This document shows, piece by piece, positions 54,665 through 64,000 of a DNA stretch of 64,000 bases (the first letter of the stretch is position 1; every line of letters begins with the position of its first letter). The notes under the pieces were generated by a model. The model was not told the DNA's origin and made no database searches. It was given only the letters and a program-made list of their open reading frames with translations. This stretch comes from Gigantopelta aegis. Taxonomy: Eukaryota; Mollusca; Gastropoda; Neomphalida; Peltospiridae. A program made the position numbers and the translations under genes. The DNA is taken from assembly GCF_016097555.1 (NCBI RefSeq), contig NW_024533018.1, forward strand, positions 27,501 to 91,500, written 5' to 3'.

Positions 54665-54697
<33 letters not shown>

Positions 54698-56586
54698 TAT
54701 CAATGCTGATGGTTTCATGTGATTAAAGTATCTGTATACAACAACAAAGATAGGTGCTCATTCACTAACCATAAATATCAAATAATTATTTATTTAAACT
54801 CTAATTTCTCATGCATAGTCTCAGGAGACTAATTGTTTTTAATATTACATTCAGTATTTTAATTGAAAATAACACAATCTAATCGAATCAACATCATTAA
54901 TAATAATGTCATGATATACAAAATATATTCTTCATCATATGAGCCAAAACCAGTTGTATACATATTAAAATAATGTATCATTTATACTTAGTAGTTAAAA
55001 CACTCTTCTCAACTTACAAGACATTAACAAATACACCTACACAAGCTGTTATCAACATAATATCAGCATGGATCTTATTGTCATAGTGTAGTATCCTCAA
55101 TATTGCCTCATAGACTAGTACACCTGTTATTAACCATATAATTAATACTGATATAACAGCTCCCATGACTCTGTAGGGGAAAATGAAAAAGAATAAATGA
55201 AGAAGGTGGAAAATCAATTGAAAAGATGAAAGACGTGAGTCAAAGGAGATAAATAAATGGAGTCATCACAGAGGTACTGACCTGCTCTATGCCATCCAAA
55301 TGACATTTGTTTTGATGGAGGATGAGTGGCCATCCAAATTGAGAACAAACTAATTAAAAAACTAGCAAAATAGAGAGCATGTGTGCAGCATCTGTCATAA
55401 TAGCAAGACTATGAGAAAAATATCCACCTACAAGAGATAAAGATCTTTTTGATAAGTCTATGTGATAGTACGATGACAACTTAATAGCAGATGTGGACTA
55501 ACAAAAACAAAAAATACACTCTAATAAGTATATTTAGTGACTCCTACATTCAGTACTGTAAAAATAATGAATATACTATGCAGTACATCATTCCTGTAAA
55601 TTCTATACAAAATCTTATCATGGATGCCATCTAGAAATCTTCCAGCTGTAAGCTGTAAACATACAAACTATAAACATGTATTTGTTCAGTGAAACATCCC
55701 CAAATCACTCCAAAACATGGTGCCTAATAAGCAGGAGACAGGACCTGCAATGATATTCATGACTCTGATTACAATACCTCTTTATCATGACAGCATGATA
55801 TGGCAAATTTGAAAAAGTGTCAAATAAAGAGATTATCCAATTTTTTTCCTGATATACAGTAGTACCAGAGTGACACAAACAACTCGAGATGTATATGAAA
55901 GGCAATATTACAGCTGAACTCACGTTAGCAAGCAAGGACATACACTATTATTTCATATCAATTGGATTATGTACGCATACTTACCTACAACTTCTCCAGT
56001 CATGAACACCAGTGCTATGACACAAGCAATTATTAGTTTTATTTGAGCTTTACGACTTGTTGGATTTTTTTGTTTCACATGACATTCACATCGTATGGAT
56101 GCATTAAGAGGTAGATCACCATTAACAAATATATTAGGAGATCTAATTAATGGCTCAGTTTCATCAGATATTGACTCTGTTGGTGAACTAGGTATGGGAG
56201 ACATTGACCCATATTGGCGTTAACCACCAGATTGTTCCTCACTGTTTCTCTCTGGAGAGAGAAGGGGTGTGGTTGGTGGCTGAGGACGTATGAATCGGTT
56301 TAAAGATGGGAACCCTGGAATTTTTACAGCGTGTACATTGGCTACAGATGCAGTCTTGAGGGCAAATGCAGGTGACATTAATGACAGAAGAAGCATTGAT
56401 GGGTGTATTGTTTGATAGAAGGAGAAAATCCTCGTCTGCTTCTGCTGTGGGTGTCATTGTGGTTGAAGTAATTAAAAATTCTCGATCTATTTCCTCATCT
56501 GATGAAGTAAAATTGAGTAGCCATATTGCCTCTATACCTGGATGAACCTCAGTGCCAACATTTATATAGTGATAAGAAGAAGACAA
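53315..56586 (-). CDS. Zinc transporter of the SLC30 (ZnT2/3/4/8-like) family, copy 2
   Basis: Paralogue of the gene at 43966-47937, same strand and exon plan. Exons are about 55984-56580, 55282-55427, 55014-55168, 54318-54610, 54160-54262, 53948-54080 and 53315-53564. It shares the N-terminal Cys cluster ([15 protein letters not shown]), then [19 protein letters not shown] (TM1), [20 protein letters not shown], the His-rich loop [20 protein letters not shown] and the C-terminal [20 protein letters not shown] with an added basic tail ending KLFKGRHMF. Breaks near 53537, 54205, 54360, 55318 and 56222 mostly fall in homopolymers and differ from those in copy 1. That fits sequence error better than shared decay, but a pseudogene cannot be excluded. 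The 5' end is not certain. Confidence 0.8.
54617..54700. repeat. (GA)n microsatellite beside the His-rich exon
   Basis: About 80 bp of interrupted GA directly upstream (minus strand) of the His-rich loop exon of ZnT copy 2. Copy 1 lacks it. Confidence 0.9.
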
Positions 56587-56907
56587 ACCTCAAAGGAGAG
56601 AGAGAAGGGAGAGAGAGCTCACTAGTTATCGAGAAGAGCAAACTCAGCAAAGGTGAAATAAAAGGTAACTGGAACCAACACATCATTCACTAGGGAAGTG
56701 TCGTGTGAACTCAGACCCACACGACAACATAATTTAACGGAAACGATTGCTTATTATTATAAATAAACTTATAATTATTCTAGACTAAATCGAAAAGTTA
56801 ATAGTACATGTGATGATAAATAAAGAATTACTTATCAAAGTTTTCATTCCCTCTGGAACGAGATTACTATATTTAAAAGAGACATGATAGTTAGTTGAAT
56901 AGTTTAT

Positions 56908-59900
56908 TTAAATCTCTTCATGTAATGATAGCACAAGGAGAAGAATGAACGAAATCAAAAATCCTATCAAAATGAGGAAAAAAGTGCACCAATTAATCAC
57001 AGCAGCTGTTAACATGAACAGATGGGTGACTCTTCAGTTGAATGATTTTGTTTGACTCTTCAGTTGAATGATCTTTGTGATGTGAGTGAATGGTCTCGTT
57101 CTGTAATCAGGAAGCTATTAACAAACAAAATTACAGTACACACAATATTGGCTAAAAATGTATACACATATTATTAACTCATCATAGAAATTATGGAGGA
57201 TTTTATCTGTTAAATATGATAACTTATAAAAAAAACAATTACTACCTTGCAATATATCTAAATCCTAGTACAATAGAGTGACATAAAAAGTTTATGGAGG
57301 GTCTGCCAATAGCCTTGTACCCAGGCGTTTGAACACCTGGGATACAAGGCTAGGTTTGTCTATTCCATTTTTACCTACTAGATATATGTTATCACTACTT
57401 AGTAGATCACAGTACAGGAATACCTACTACTTAAATATACCCAAATGATTCTAACTGTAAGTATCTTACTTTTCATTCTTAAAATTAGTTTCAACAGCAT
57501 CAAAAAAATAAATTAATAGTAAGCAAAAAACATATACCGTAGATCGGGAAACTTTCGCATTACAAAAGTTTCATGTAAAAAATTTACGTGTTAAAAAAAA
57601 AATTTCAAACATAAGAGGCGTGTAACGAAAGTTATTAACCCTATTTATTTCAATGTGTGTAATAATGTTTGTGTAATTTATTTTGTACATTGTCCAATGT
57701 TCGAATTTTTTTAAAAAGGAAACTTTCCCGATCTATGGTAATTTATGCTTTTAGTAGGCAACACTGGAGTAGGCATAACACAATAAGTAAATCAGGTCAT
57801 TACATAAAAAATTTCCTAATCATACAGTGTGTCCATAACAGTTTTAGCAGAAAAAAAAGTCAAATTCATAAGAAAAGTTTCATTCAAAATTTCAGACACT
57901 ATAATTGTACAGAATGAACACAGTCTGATACTTACAGGTCAGCTAAAGCAATATAAAGAAAAGATCCAGCTGGTATTGCCAAGTAACCACTCTTTTGCAA
58001 CATGACTACTAGTACTGACAGCCACCCAGTGAAGAATCCTAAAATAGCCATCAGAGATGACAAGAAATTGAAGAGAAGTGCTGTACACCAGTACATCCCA
58101 GAATTAACTAGTATACCAAAATCAGCTAAGAAAAACAGACAAAATTACTCAGTATAAGATGAAGAACTAGGTAGATAAATAAATAAAATGACAGATGAAT
58201 TAAGACAATACATTATAGTTAGATGAATGGATGTATGTATAATGTGCATGTACCTAGTTCATGTGGTATTTCATGAAGTATTATAGCAAATGCAGTGCTC
58301 ATTCCTAAAGTTCGACTCTGAGATATTGATGCTCCTAATGTGATACCATCGGCAAAATTATGCAAGCAGATCTCCAGCCAATATGATCCAGGCCAATGGT
58401 CTTACTTTCTTTAATGAAAACACCTTCTGACAAAAGGTATCTTATAGTACGATGTCGAATGAGAACATTTGTTTCATTCTGTGACAATAAATGCTAAACA
58501 AAAATAAAGGCACTAAAGTTTAAAGCCTTTATTGGTATAATTGTAAAAACTAAGACTCTGGGAGATAGAACACTTTTGCTATGCACATATATTTTGAGCC
58601 AATAGCCTAATGGGTGTAGTGGGATCAAGCTTTTATGCATGCAGAGGTCTACACTTACTGCAGAGGTTTGGTGCTTTAGAACATACAGTTTAGAGTTAAA
58701 ACTTTTCTCTGGTCATCCCTCACACACAGACAAACTTAAGTACTGTAACTACAGAGCCAGTGTGGGTTAAATATTACACACAATTTACCATTTTGTCCAT
58801 GTAGAAGTGGAATGCACAGAAGTTTTAGGCTAAATGGATAAAAATGTATAGTACATTAACTGAATTATATCAGATTACTTCACATCTGTAGTGTGGATCA
58901 GACAATGTAGAATTCGCTAAAATAAATAAAATGCAAGTATTCCACTTATCACAGCACAAGATTTCCAAATTTGATTCCGTTTTTCGATAGCAGTATATTC
59001 ATGCTGATAATCATATGAAATATCTAGCAGCACAAGAGAAAGAGAGAGAGAGAGAGTTGTGTGTGCTTGTATGTGTGTGTGAAGACTTACTGTAGGGAAA
59101 AGTTCAAACAGGGCATCACACAATAGTGCCGAGGCTCCCATAGCAATCAACAATGTCATCACATGTTTGTAAATTTCTGACCGATACAAAAATGGCCATT
59201 AATAAATGGTACAATAAATATACAAGGAGAGAGAGTCCTGAGACAATCATTACCATAATAAAACCATAACCATAAGCTGTTAAAAGAATTAAAAGATATT
59301 AAGAAATCTATTATGTAAATTATTATACGTTGTTTGAGTCTACAATATATTTCAATGATTTTAGTGATTACAGTTATAATAAAAGTTATTATAAACTAAA
59401 TGGGTATAACTCAGAAATTAGTTACTAAAATTATCAGACAAAACTAGATATTGAGGTTTAAGATATAATACTTGTTATATCAATCCTAGTGATATAATCA
59501 ATGGCTTTAAAATCTAACATTACTTAAAGTTGGGTTACTAACAATTCCTTTCATTGTTATGAAATATTTTGTTACCTTGAGATGGACTAACTGATGTATT
59601 GTCGTTTATGTTGGATGTATTAGTTGAATTAGTAGAATTAAGACATTTGGGGTGGTAAGTTGGAGTAACAGGATGACACTACTACACACCTGATAGACAA
59701 CATTACACGATGTACATACAGCTGTCTTGTTAGAATCTAAATAGATTGATGAATACCAATAAAATAAATCATAGATACTTAGTCTGTGATTTATATATAC
59801 ACACACCCAATACATATATATGTGGTGTGTGTGTAATATAAAAGAATATTATGTTCTTGAAAAAAGATTGACATATTTGATTTTAGCTTAAATTAGAAGA

Positions 59901-60521
59901 TAAAACCTATTGCTTTGACATCCTCTTTGATTCAACCTTTAAACACTCAAGGTATGCCTCCCTCAGAGATTAAGTACAATAACTGCCATGTCACTGTAAC
60001 TCTTCATTACTTATGGCTTCCCTTTTTGTCAATTCATCTTTCTTATAACATTATTTTTGCCTAAATTCCTATATCACCTCACCTCAGTGATCATGCATGT
60101 CTAATGAACAAGATCAATAATCTTCTATAGTTATCGCTTTGCTAATTGGTAATAATCTTAACTAAAATGTTGTCAATCATAAGTAGGACACACACATATT
60201 ATAAGCTTATTAAATAATACAGCTTACTACTGGTATCTCTATGCCATTCTCATCTCTACACTGAGTACCCGAGGGGTCTAATAAATGGACGTCTGATGCA
60301 GCAACATCAAGTTCTCTGATGAAATCATCTTGTCCTGGACAATTCTTGAAAGTTAATTTGAGTTATAAATTATTATGCACAGAAAGTTTGTCAAGAAGAA
60401 AAATATCATAAATAGACAATAGATCTATTGTTCAACTAACTTCTTCTACAATAGTTTGTTCTGTAGAACAGAAGATGCCAAAAACAATAATGATAGCTAT
60501 CACAAGCGTGTCTCCGGCCAT
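56908..60521 (-). CDS. ZIP zinc transporter, SLC39 LIV-1-like, second gene
   Basis: Minus strand. It begins MAGDTLVIAIIIVFGIFC, a good signal peptide, at 60521. Recognisable exons are about 59090-59179 (YKHVMTLLIAMGASALLCDA), 58917-59030, about 58258-58400 (LHNFADGITLGASISQSRT then FAIILHEIPHEL, the two metal-binding motifs), 57947-58125 (MYWCTALLFNFLSSLMAILG to FLYIALADL) and a last exon ending near 56908 with ISFILLLVLSLHEEI and a stop. The usual LPEL segment before the last helix is unclear, and a 24-bp tandem duplication at 57028-57075 sits there. Unlike the other ZIP here, no long His/Asp region is seen. One frame break lies near 58358. It runs tail-to-head into ZnT copy 2, about 320 bp away. 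Confidence 0.82.
57310..57352. repeat. Short palindrome
   Basis: TAGCCTTGTACCCAGGCGTT is followed after two bases by its near-exact reverse complement (one mismatch and one extra base). It lies within an intron near the 3' end of the second ZIP gene. Confidence 0.85.
57537..57738. mobile_element. Tc1/mariner-type MITE flanked by TA
   Basis: The left end, CCGTAGATCGGGAAACTTTC, and the reverse-complemented right end, CCATAGATCGGGAAAGTTTC, agree at 18 of 20 positions. Both ends abut TA (57535-57536 and 57739-57740), the target-site duplication of Tc1/mariner elements. It is about 202 bp and non-coding, in an intron of the second ZIP gene. Confidence 0.8.
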
Positions 60522-60606
60522 CTTTAATTTTATCTTAATAAAATAAACTAAGAGAAACGCCTATGAATTATAATTATAATGTTTAATTAAATGGGTGGGT
60601 AAGACA

Positions 60607-61660
60607 TTAGTCATTAGTGTCATCTTCGTCTGGTTGGGGAAGATCAACACTCGCTACAGCTGATGCTAAAGCCTGCTATCTTCTTGTAATCTCTTACCTA
60701 AAATGGACGAACAAAATATCGTGATTAATTAAAACATAAATTAATATTAATTAAACTCACGTATTAATTCAATAATTTGCTTTTTGTGTTCTTCTTTCTA
60801 ATATTTCTGACTTTTTTGAGATATCTCGTTTTAAGTCCCTAAATTAACTAATAAATTCACAGCATTATTTGTGATAGTCTTACCAGTAAGGTTTCTTTGG
60901 TGCAAGATTAGACAAGTTCTAACGAATGATATATGAGTAAAATAAAGTCACATGACCATCACATGATACTGACCACTTCCTCCACATGCGCTTGTCCAGC
61001 AGCTTGTAATGTTCATAACATGAGTTTCCACTAGGAGAGGAAGTTTGAAAAACTAATCAAGGTTGATCAAAAACATTTCAAATAGTGACATACACAGCTA
61101 TCCTATATGTAAAGCATGTTTTACTGACAAGGTCAATTATTAGAACTAATGTGATACACAAGTTAACATCCAATACACACTCTAATAGTCAGAAACTGAC
61201 ATCAGTGTGGTCTCAGTGTCACACCTTCTAATATTGATGTAGCATTATTACATTGGGAGTAGCTAACTACCAATCTGCCCCCCTTCTTTCAATCAAACAT
61301 TTTAGAATTAGATAAGATATAAAAGTCAATTACCAGATTCGGCTTTGTTCTGTCTAGTTTTTTCTCTTTTAATTCTCATTGTGAGGGTTATAATTTCGGA
61401 ATTTTAGAACAGGCTTACTGGAGAAAGAACAAAACATTTACTACTGTCTATTGTCTTCTGTTTATATTGCTAATACCTGCTAACTTCATCTTCCTAATAA
61501 ATAAAAAACCCTTTAATATTTTATACTGCTATTCTATACATATTTGGATATTTAAGCAAATTACCTTTTCTCTTTCTGATGCAGTCCTCTTGGCTTTCAA
61601 TGCTTGTAGTCTTGCTTTTCTTTCTTCAGCTTTTTCTTGTGGTGTTTGCACATCGGCCAT
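60607..61660 (-). CDS. CCDC12: CCDC12 homologue (cwf18 domain, spliceosome-associated)
   Basis: CCDC12/Cwf18 is a small coiled-coil component of activated spliceosomes, acting in the nucleus (known for the family). The first exon (61567-61660) reads MADVQTPQEKAEERKARLQA then LKAKRTASERE. A second (about 61338-61430) shows FRNYNPHNE, matching the family's RNYxPxDE-type motif. Smaller exons follow around 60960-61020, 60890-60920 and 60770-60845. The last exon has LQEDSRLASAVASVDL-type text with one base of slippage, then an acidic end DLPQPDEDDTND before the stop at 60607. The length fits the family (about 165 residues). Exon borders in the middle are not certain. Confidence 0.75.
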
Positions 61661-61955
61661 CCTGAAGGTGCGCATTAATTGGAGTTTCGTTATCAACCAC
61701 GCCTTCGTAATAGTAGGTGTGGTCTTGTTTATTTGGAAATCAGAGGGGTGTAGCTCACCTCATTAACTATTGGATGTCGTCAGCTACTGCAAGAGCTTGC
61801 TAACTCTTTGCGAAATTAAGTAAGCTATCTGACTATTCAATAATTGAGCTATTGTAATAATTCTGATATGTTCTATTTTTAATTTTAATATGGAATTGCA
61901 ATAGATAAATATTCCTGCTCTCATTTTTATTTCCAGATTAGACATAGACTACAAA
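61661..61955. promoter_or_regulatory. Putative divergent promoter, CCDC12 / PTB gene
   Basis: About 295 bp between divergent start codons. A polypyrimidine-AG (TTTATTTCCAG, about 61926-61936) just before the plus-strand start may be an acceptor, so the true first exon of the PTB gene may be non-coding. Confidence 0.4.
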
Positions 61956-63919
61956 ATGGCAAGAAGAGACAGATGGAAGTTGTCAGAGACACTGGAAACC
62001 TCTCTTAGAATCAGAGACACTGCAAACACACTCAGTAGCCCCAGCTGGGAAAAAAAGTAATTCACATACAATATCATATTGCAAGCTTTTGGGTGGTGGA
62101 GCTGACTGTAATAATGATTTTTTCTACAGAAAAATGGATTCACGAAAACAAGGAACTTTTATTTGGTAGTGTGACATATAAAGTAAAAGTGAGTTAGAAA
62201 TGGCTATCAGACAACATGTTTCAAGTTTTTCCAGCATCTTGGAAACAGTTGAAGTTGATAGCTGTGATGGTAAAGAAACAGTTCAGAAAGCTATTCATGA
62301 TTTGAGGGTAAGTTCTGGTGCTCCTAGGTTGAAGTGTTGGGTCAGAGATCACACAGGGTTTAGAGTATACATAAGTGTCTGATTACTTACATTTCTGTAT
62401 GCATTTCAGCAAAAGGGTACCTCTAAGCTACCAGAAGTGGAAATTTCTATTTCAGTACGCTCTATCATTATTATGAAGTGAAATCAAAAGTAACAATAGA
62501 ATAAAAACAAGTTCTTAACATTGTTTTGTATTATGCTATAGATGCATATTTGTAAACACAAATTACAGAAGATAGCCTACTGTTCAGATGATAAAGTCAC
62601 TGGTGTTGGGGACAAAATTTTTGCATTTATTGTCAAGAAAAGTGAATCACTTTTTCAATGTTATTGTTTTGAGACTCAAAGTGTAAGTCATAATGAACTT
62701 ATTAATTAATCATTCATTTATTCACTCTGTCATTTCAGGCTCATAGAATCACTCTCACAGTTGGACAAGCTTTTCAACTTGCCTGGGAGAGATTCAAGAG
62801 GCAAAAGGTGCTTCAGAATCGTTTGTTGTTGAAATGAAAAGGGTAAGTTGGGATATGTAGTGATACTTGTAAGCATTTATAAATTATATCTATTATGTAG
62901 ATAAAAGCAAGGAGAGGAAAGGAAAGATTTTGTAAAGAAACTAGCAGAGATCCACCAAAGTCCATCATTGAAGAGGATGACGAGGATGATGTAGTACCAG
63001 AACTCACCATCCTAGAATGGGACGACGTTCTAGCATGGTATACTTATGACATATGTAATATGATACACTATTATATTGTATACAGGGAAGGAATTTAACA
63101 GCATTAGATGAACATTGGCAACAACTGAACGATACTATGAGAATATTGAGAGATGACGATGCTCCTTTTCCACAAACAAACAGAGTTAAATTTCTGATTT
63201 TGACAAAGCATTTGCATCCAATTCAACAAGAAATTGAAGAATGGGTAAAAAATAATATGATAATCAGAAAAAATTGCAAATGTTTATAGAATACAGCAAA
63301 AAGTCCATTTCAAAGTAATTGGGATGTCGAAGATGCTCTTCAAGAATTAGACAGTGCACTCAATCCAGTAAGAAATAAGTGGAAATAGTAGTATTTATAT
63401 AGTATAGTATTACAATAGCATCTAATATAGTATAGTATACAATAGTATATAATAGTATAGTATACAATAGTCTAATATAGTATAGTATACATTAGTATAT
63501 AATATAGTATAGTATACAATAGTATATAATATAGTATAGTATACAATAGTATCTAACATAGTATAGTATACATAGTATATAAGTATAGTATACAATAGTA
63601 TCTAATATAGTATTTATGAATAGTATTAATATAGTATAGTCTAATATATAATAGTATAATATAGTATAGTATACAATAGTATAGTATTATAGTATAGTAA
63701 GTATATAATATAGTATATAATAATATAATTATAGTAGTATGAAATACTACTATCATATTCTGTGGTTACTGATGTAAAATAATCCTGTACTAGTAGTACT
63801 ATGTGGTCTATGATATTGATCGTCTTTCAAACACAGCTGCTCAAGTTCAAGTACAACTGTTAACAGACTCTCAAACCACACTTTCGCAACTGAGTTCTCC
63901 CGAAATGACTGCTTTGTGA
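61956..63919 (+). CDS. PTB/PID-domain adaptor (GULP1/CED-6 or LDLRAP1 type)
   Basis: PTB adaptors bind NPxY-type tails of endocytic or engulfment receptors at the membrane (known for the family). It starts MARRDRWKLSETLETSL (61956). The PTB domain spans about 62130-62815: WIHENKELLFGSVTYKVK, ETVQKAIHDLR, LPEVEISIS, then HKLQKIAYCSDDKVTGVGD, FAFIVKKSESLFQCYCFE and HRITLTVGQAFQLAWERF. The last corresponds to the LTxTVGQAFxLAY helix of GULP/LDLRAP proteins. Downstream exons encode a basic stretch, IIEEDDEDDVVPELTILEWD and helical text (HWQQLNDTMRILRDDDAPF), ending SSPEMTAL at 63919. No clathrin box was identified. It may have 5' non-coding exons. Confidence 0.8.
63395..63735. repeat. Minisatellite in a PTB-gene intron
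   Basis: About 12 irregular copies of a 27-30 bp unit containing TATAGTATACAATAGTATAT. It makes a spurious Tyr/Ile-rich frame on the minus strand. Confidence 0.9.
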
Positions 63920-64000
63920 TGTTCCACACTATATATTGTCTATTTATTCTCTATGCTCATTATTAGTATGTAGTGCATTAAATGTTGTTATTGTTGTATT

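Noticed and set aside
43966-56586. The two ZnT copies as uncollapsed alleles
   Set aside because: They differ in N- and C-terminal protein sequence, intron content and MITE insertion, and a ZIP gene lies between them, so they are better read as paralogues.
58595-58640. TAGCCTAATGGGTGTAG as a possible tRNA A box
   Set aside because: No B box at proper distance and no cloverleaf stems.

Overview
The window is AT-rich eukaryotic DNA. Its genes are intron-dense and closely packed, with introns often only 45-90 bp and GT...AG borders. The gene content is animal: HIBCH, RIC1, a PTB adaptor, SLC30 and SLC39 zinc transporters, CCDC12, and an ankyrin-Roc-COR-Death protein. The compact layout, the very large ankyrin/Roco/Death gene and the divergence from bilaterian sequences suggest a sponge (demosponge) or another early-branching animal. 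That taxonomic call is inference.

Layout. 0.3-8.4 kb: minus-strand exons of one or two genes I do not recognise, with minisatellites and a hAT-like MITE. 9.2-13.0 kb: HIBCH (minus), head-to-head across 89 bp with RIC1 (plus, 13.1-20.0 kb). 20.1-31.0 kb: a giant plus-strand gene whose first 10 kb is one exon. It encodes more than 70 ankyrin repeats, a Roc GTPase, a COR domain, a Death domain and a basic/acidic tail. This order matches DAPK1 without the kinase. 31.9-35.4 kb: a second Death-module gene with an unknown helical domain and a coiled coil. About 4.6 kb (COR through the helical domain) is repeated in tandem at 38.0-42.7 kb as a decayed copy. A 2.6 kb spacer between the copies holds a GC-rich hairpin, minisatellites and E2F-type motifs.

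44.0-60.5 kb is a zinc-transport cluster: ZnT exporter (minus), ZIP importer (plus, head-to-head with the first ZnT), a second ZnT (minus, paralogue of the first), and a second ZIP (minus). Two MITEs sit inside this cluster. 60.6-61.7 kb is CCDC12 (minus, spliceosomal cwf18 family), divergent from a PTB-domain adaptor gene (plus, 62.0-63.9 kb).

Caution on reading frames. Nearly every conserved gene here, including housekeeping genes, has single-base frame breaks, often in homopolymers. This looks more like uncorrected assembly indels than widespread pseudogenisation. I therefore call genes from conserved segments across breaks, and give exon borders from splice consensus only. The decayed duplicate at 38-42.7 kb also has substitution nonsense codons and deletions, so it is more likely a true pseudogene.
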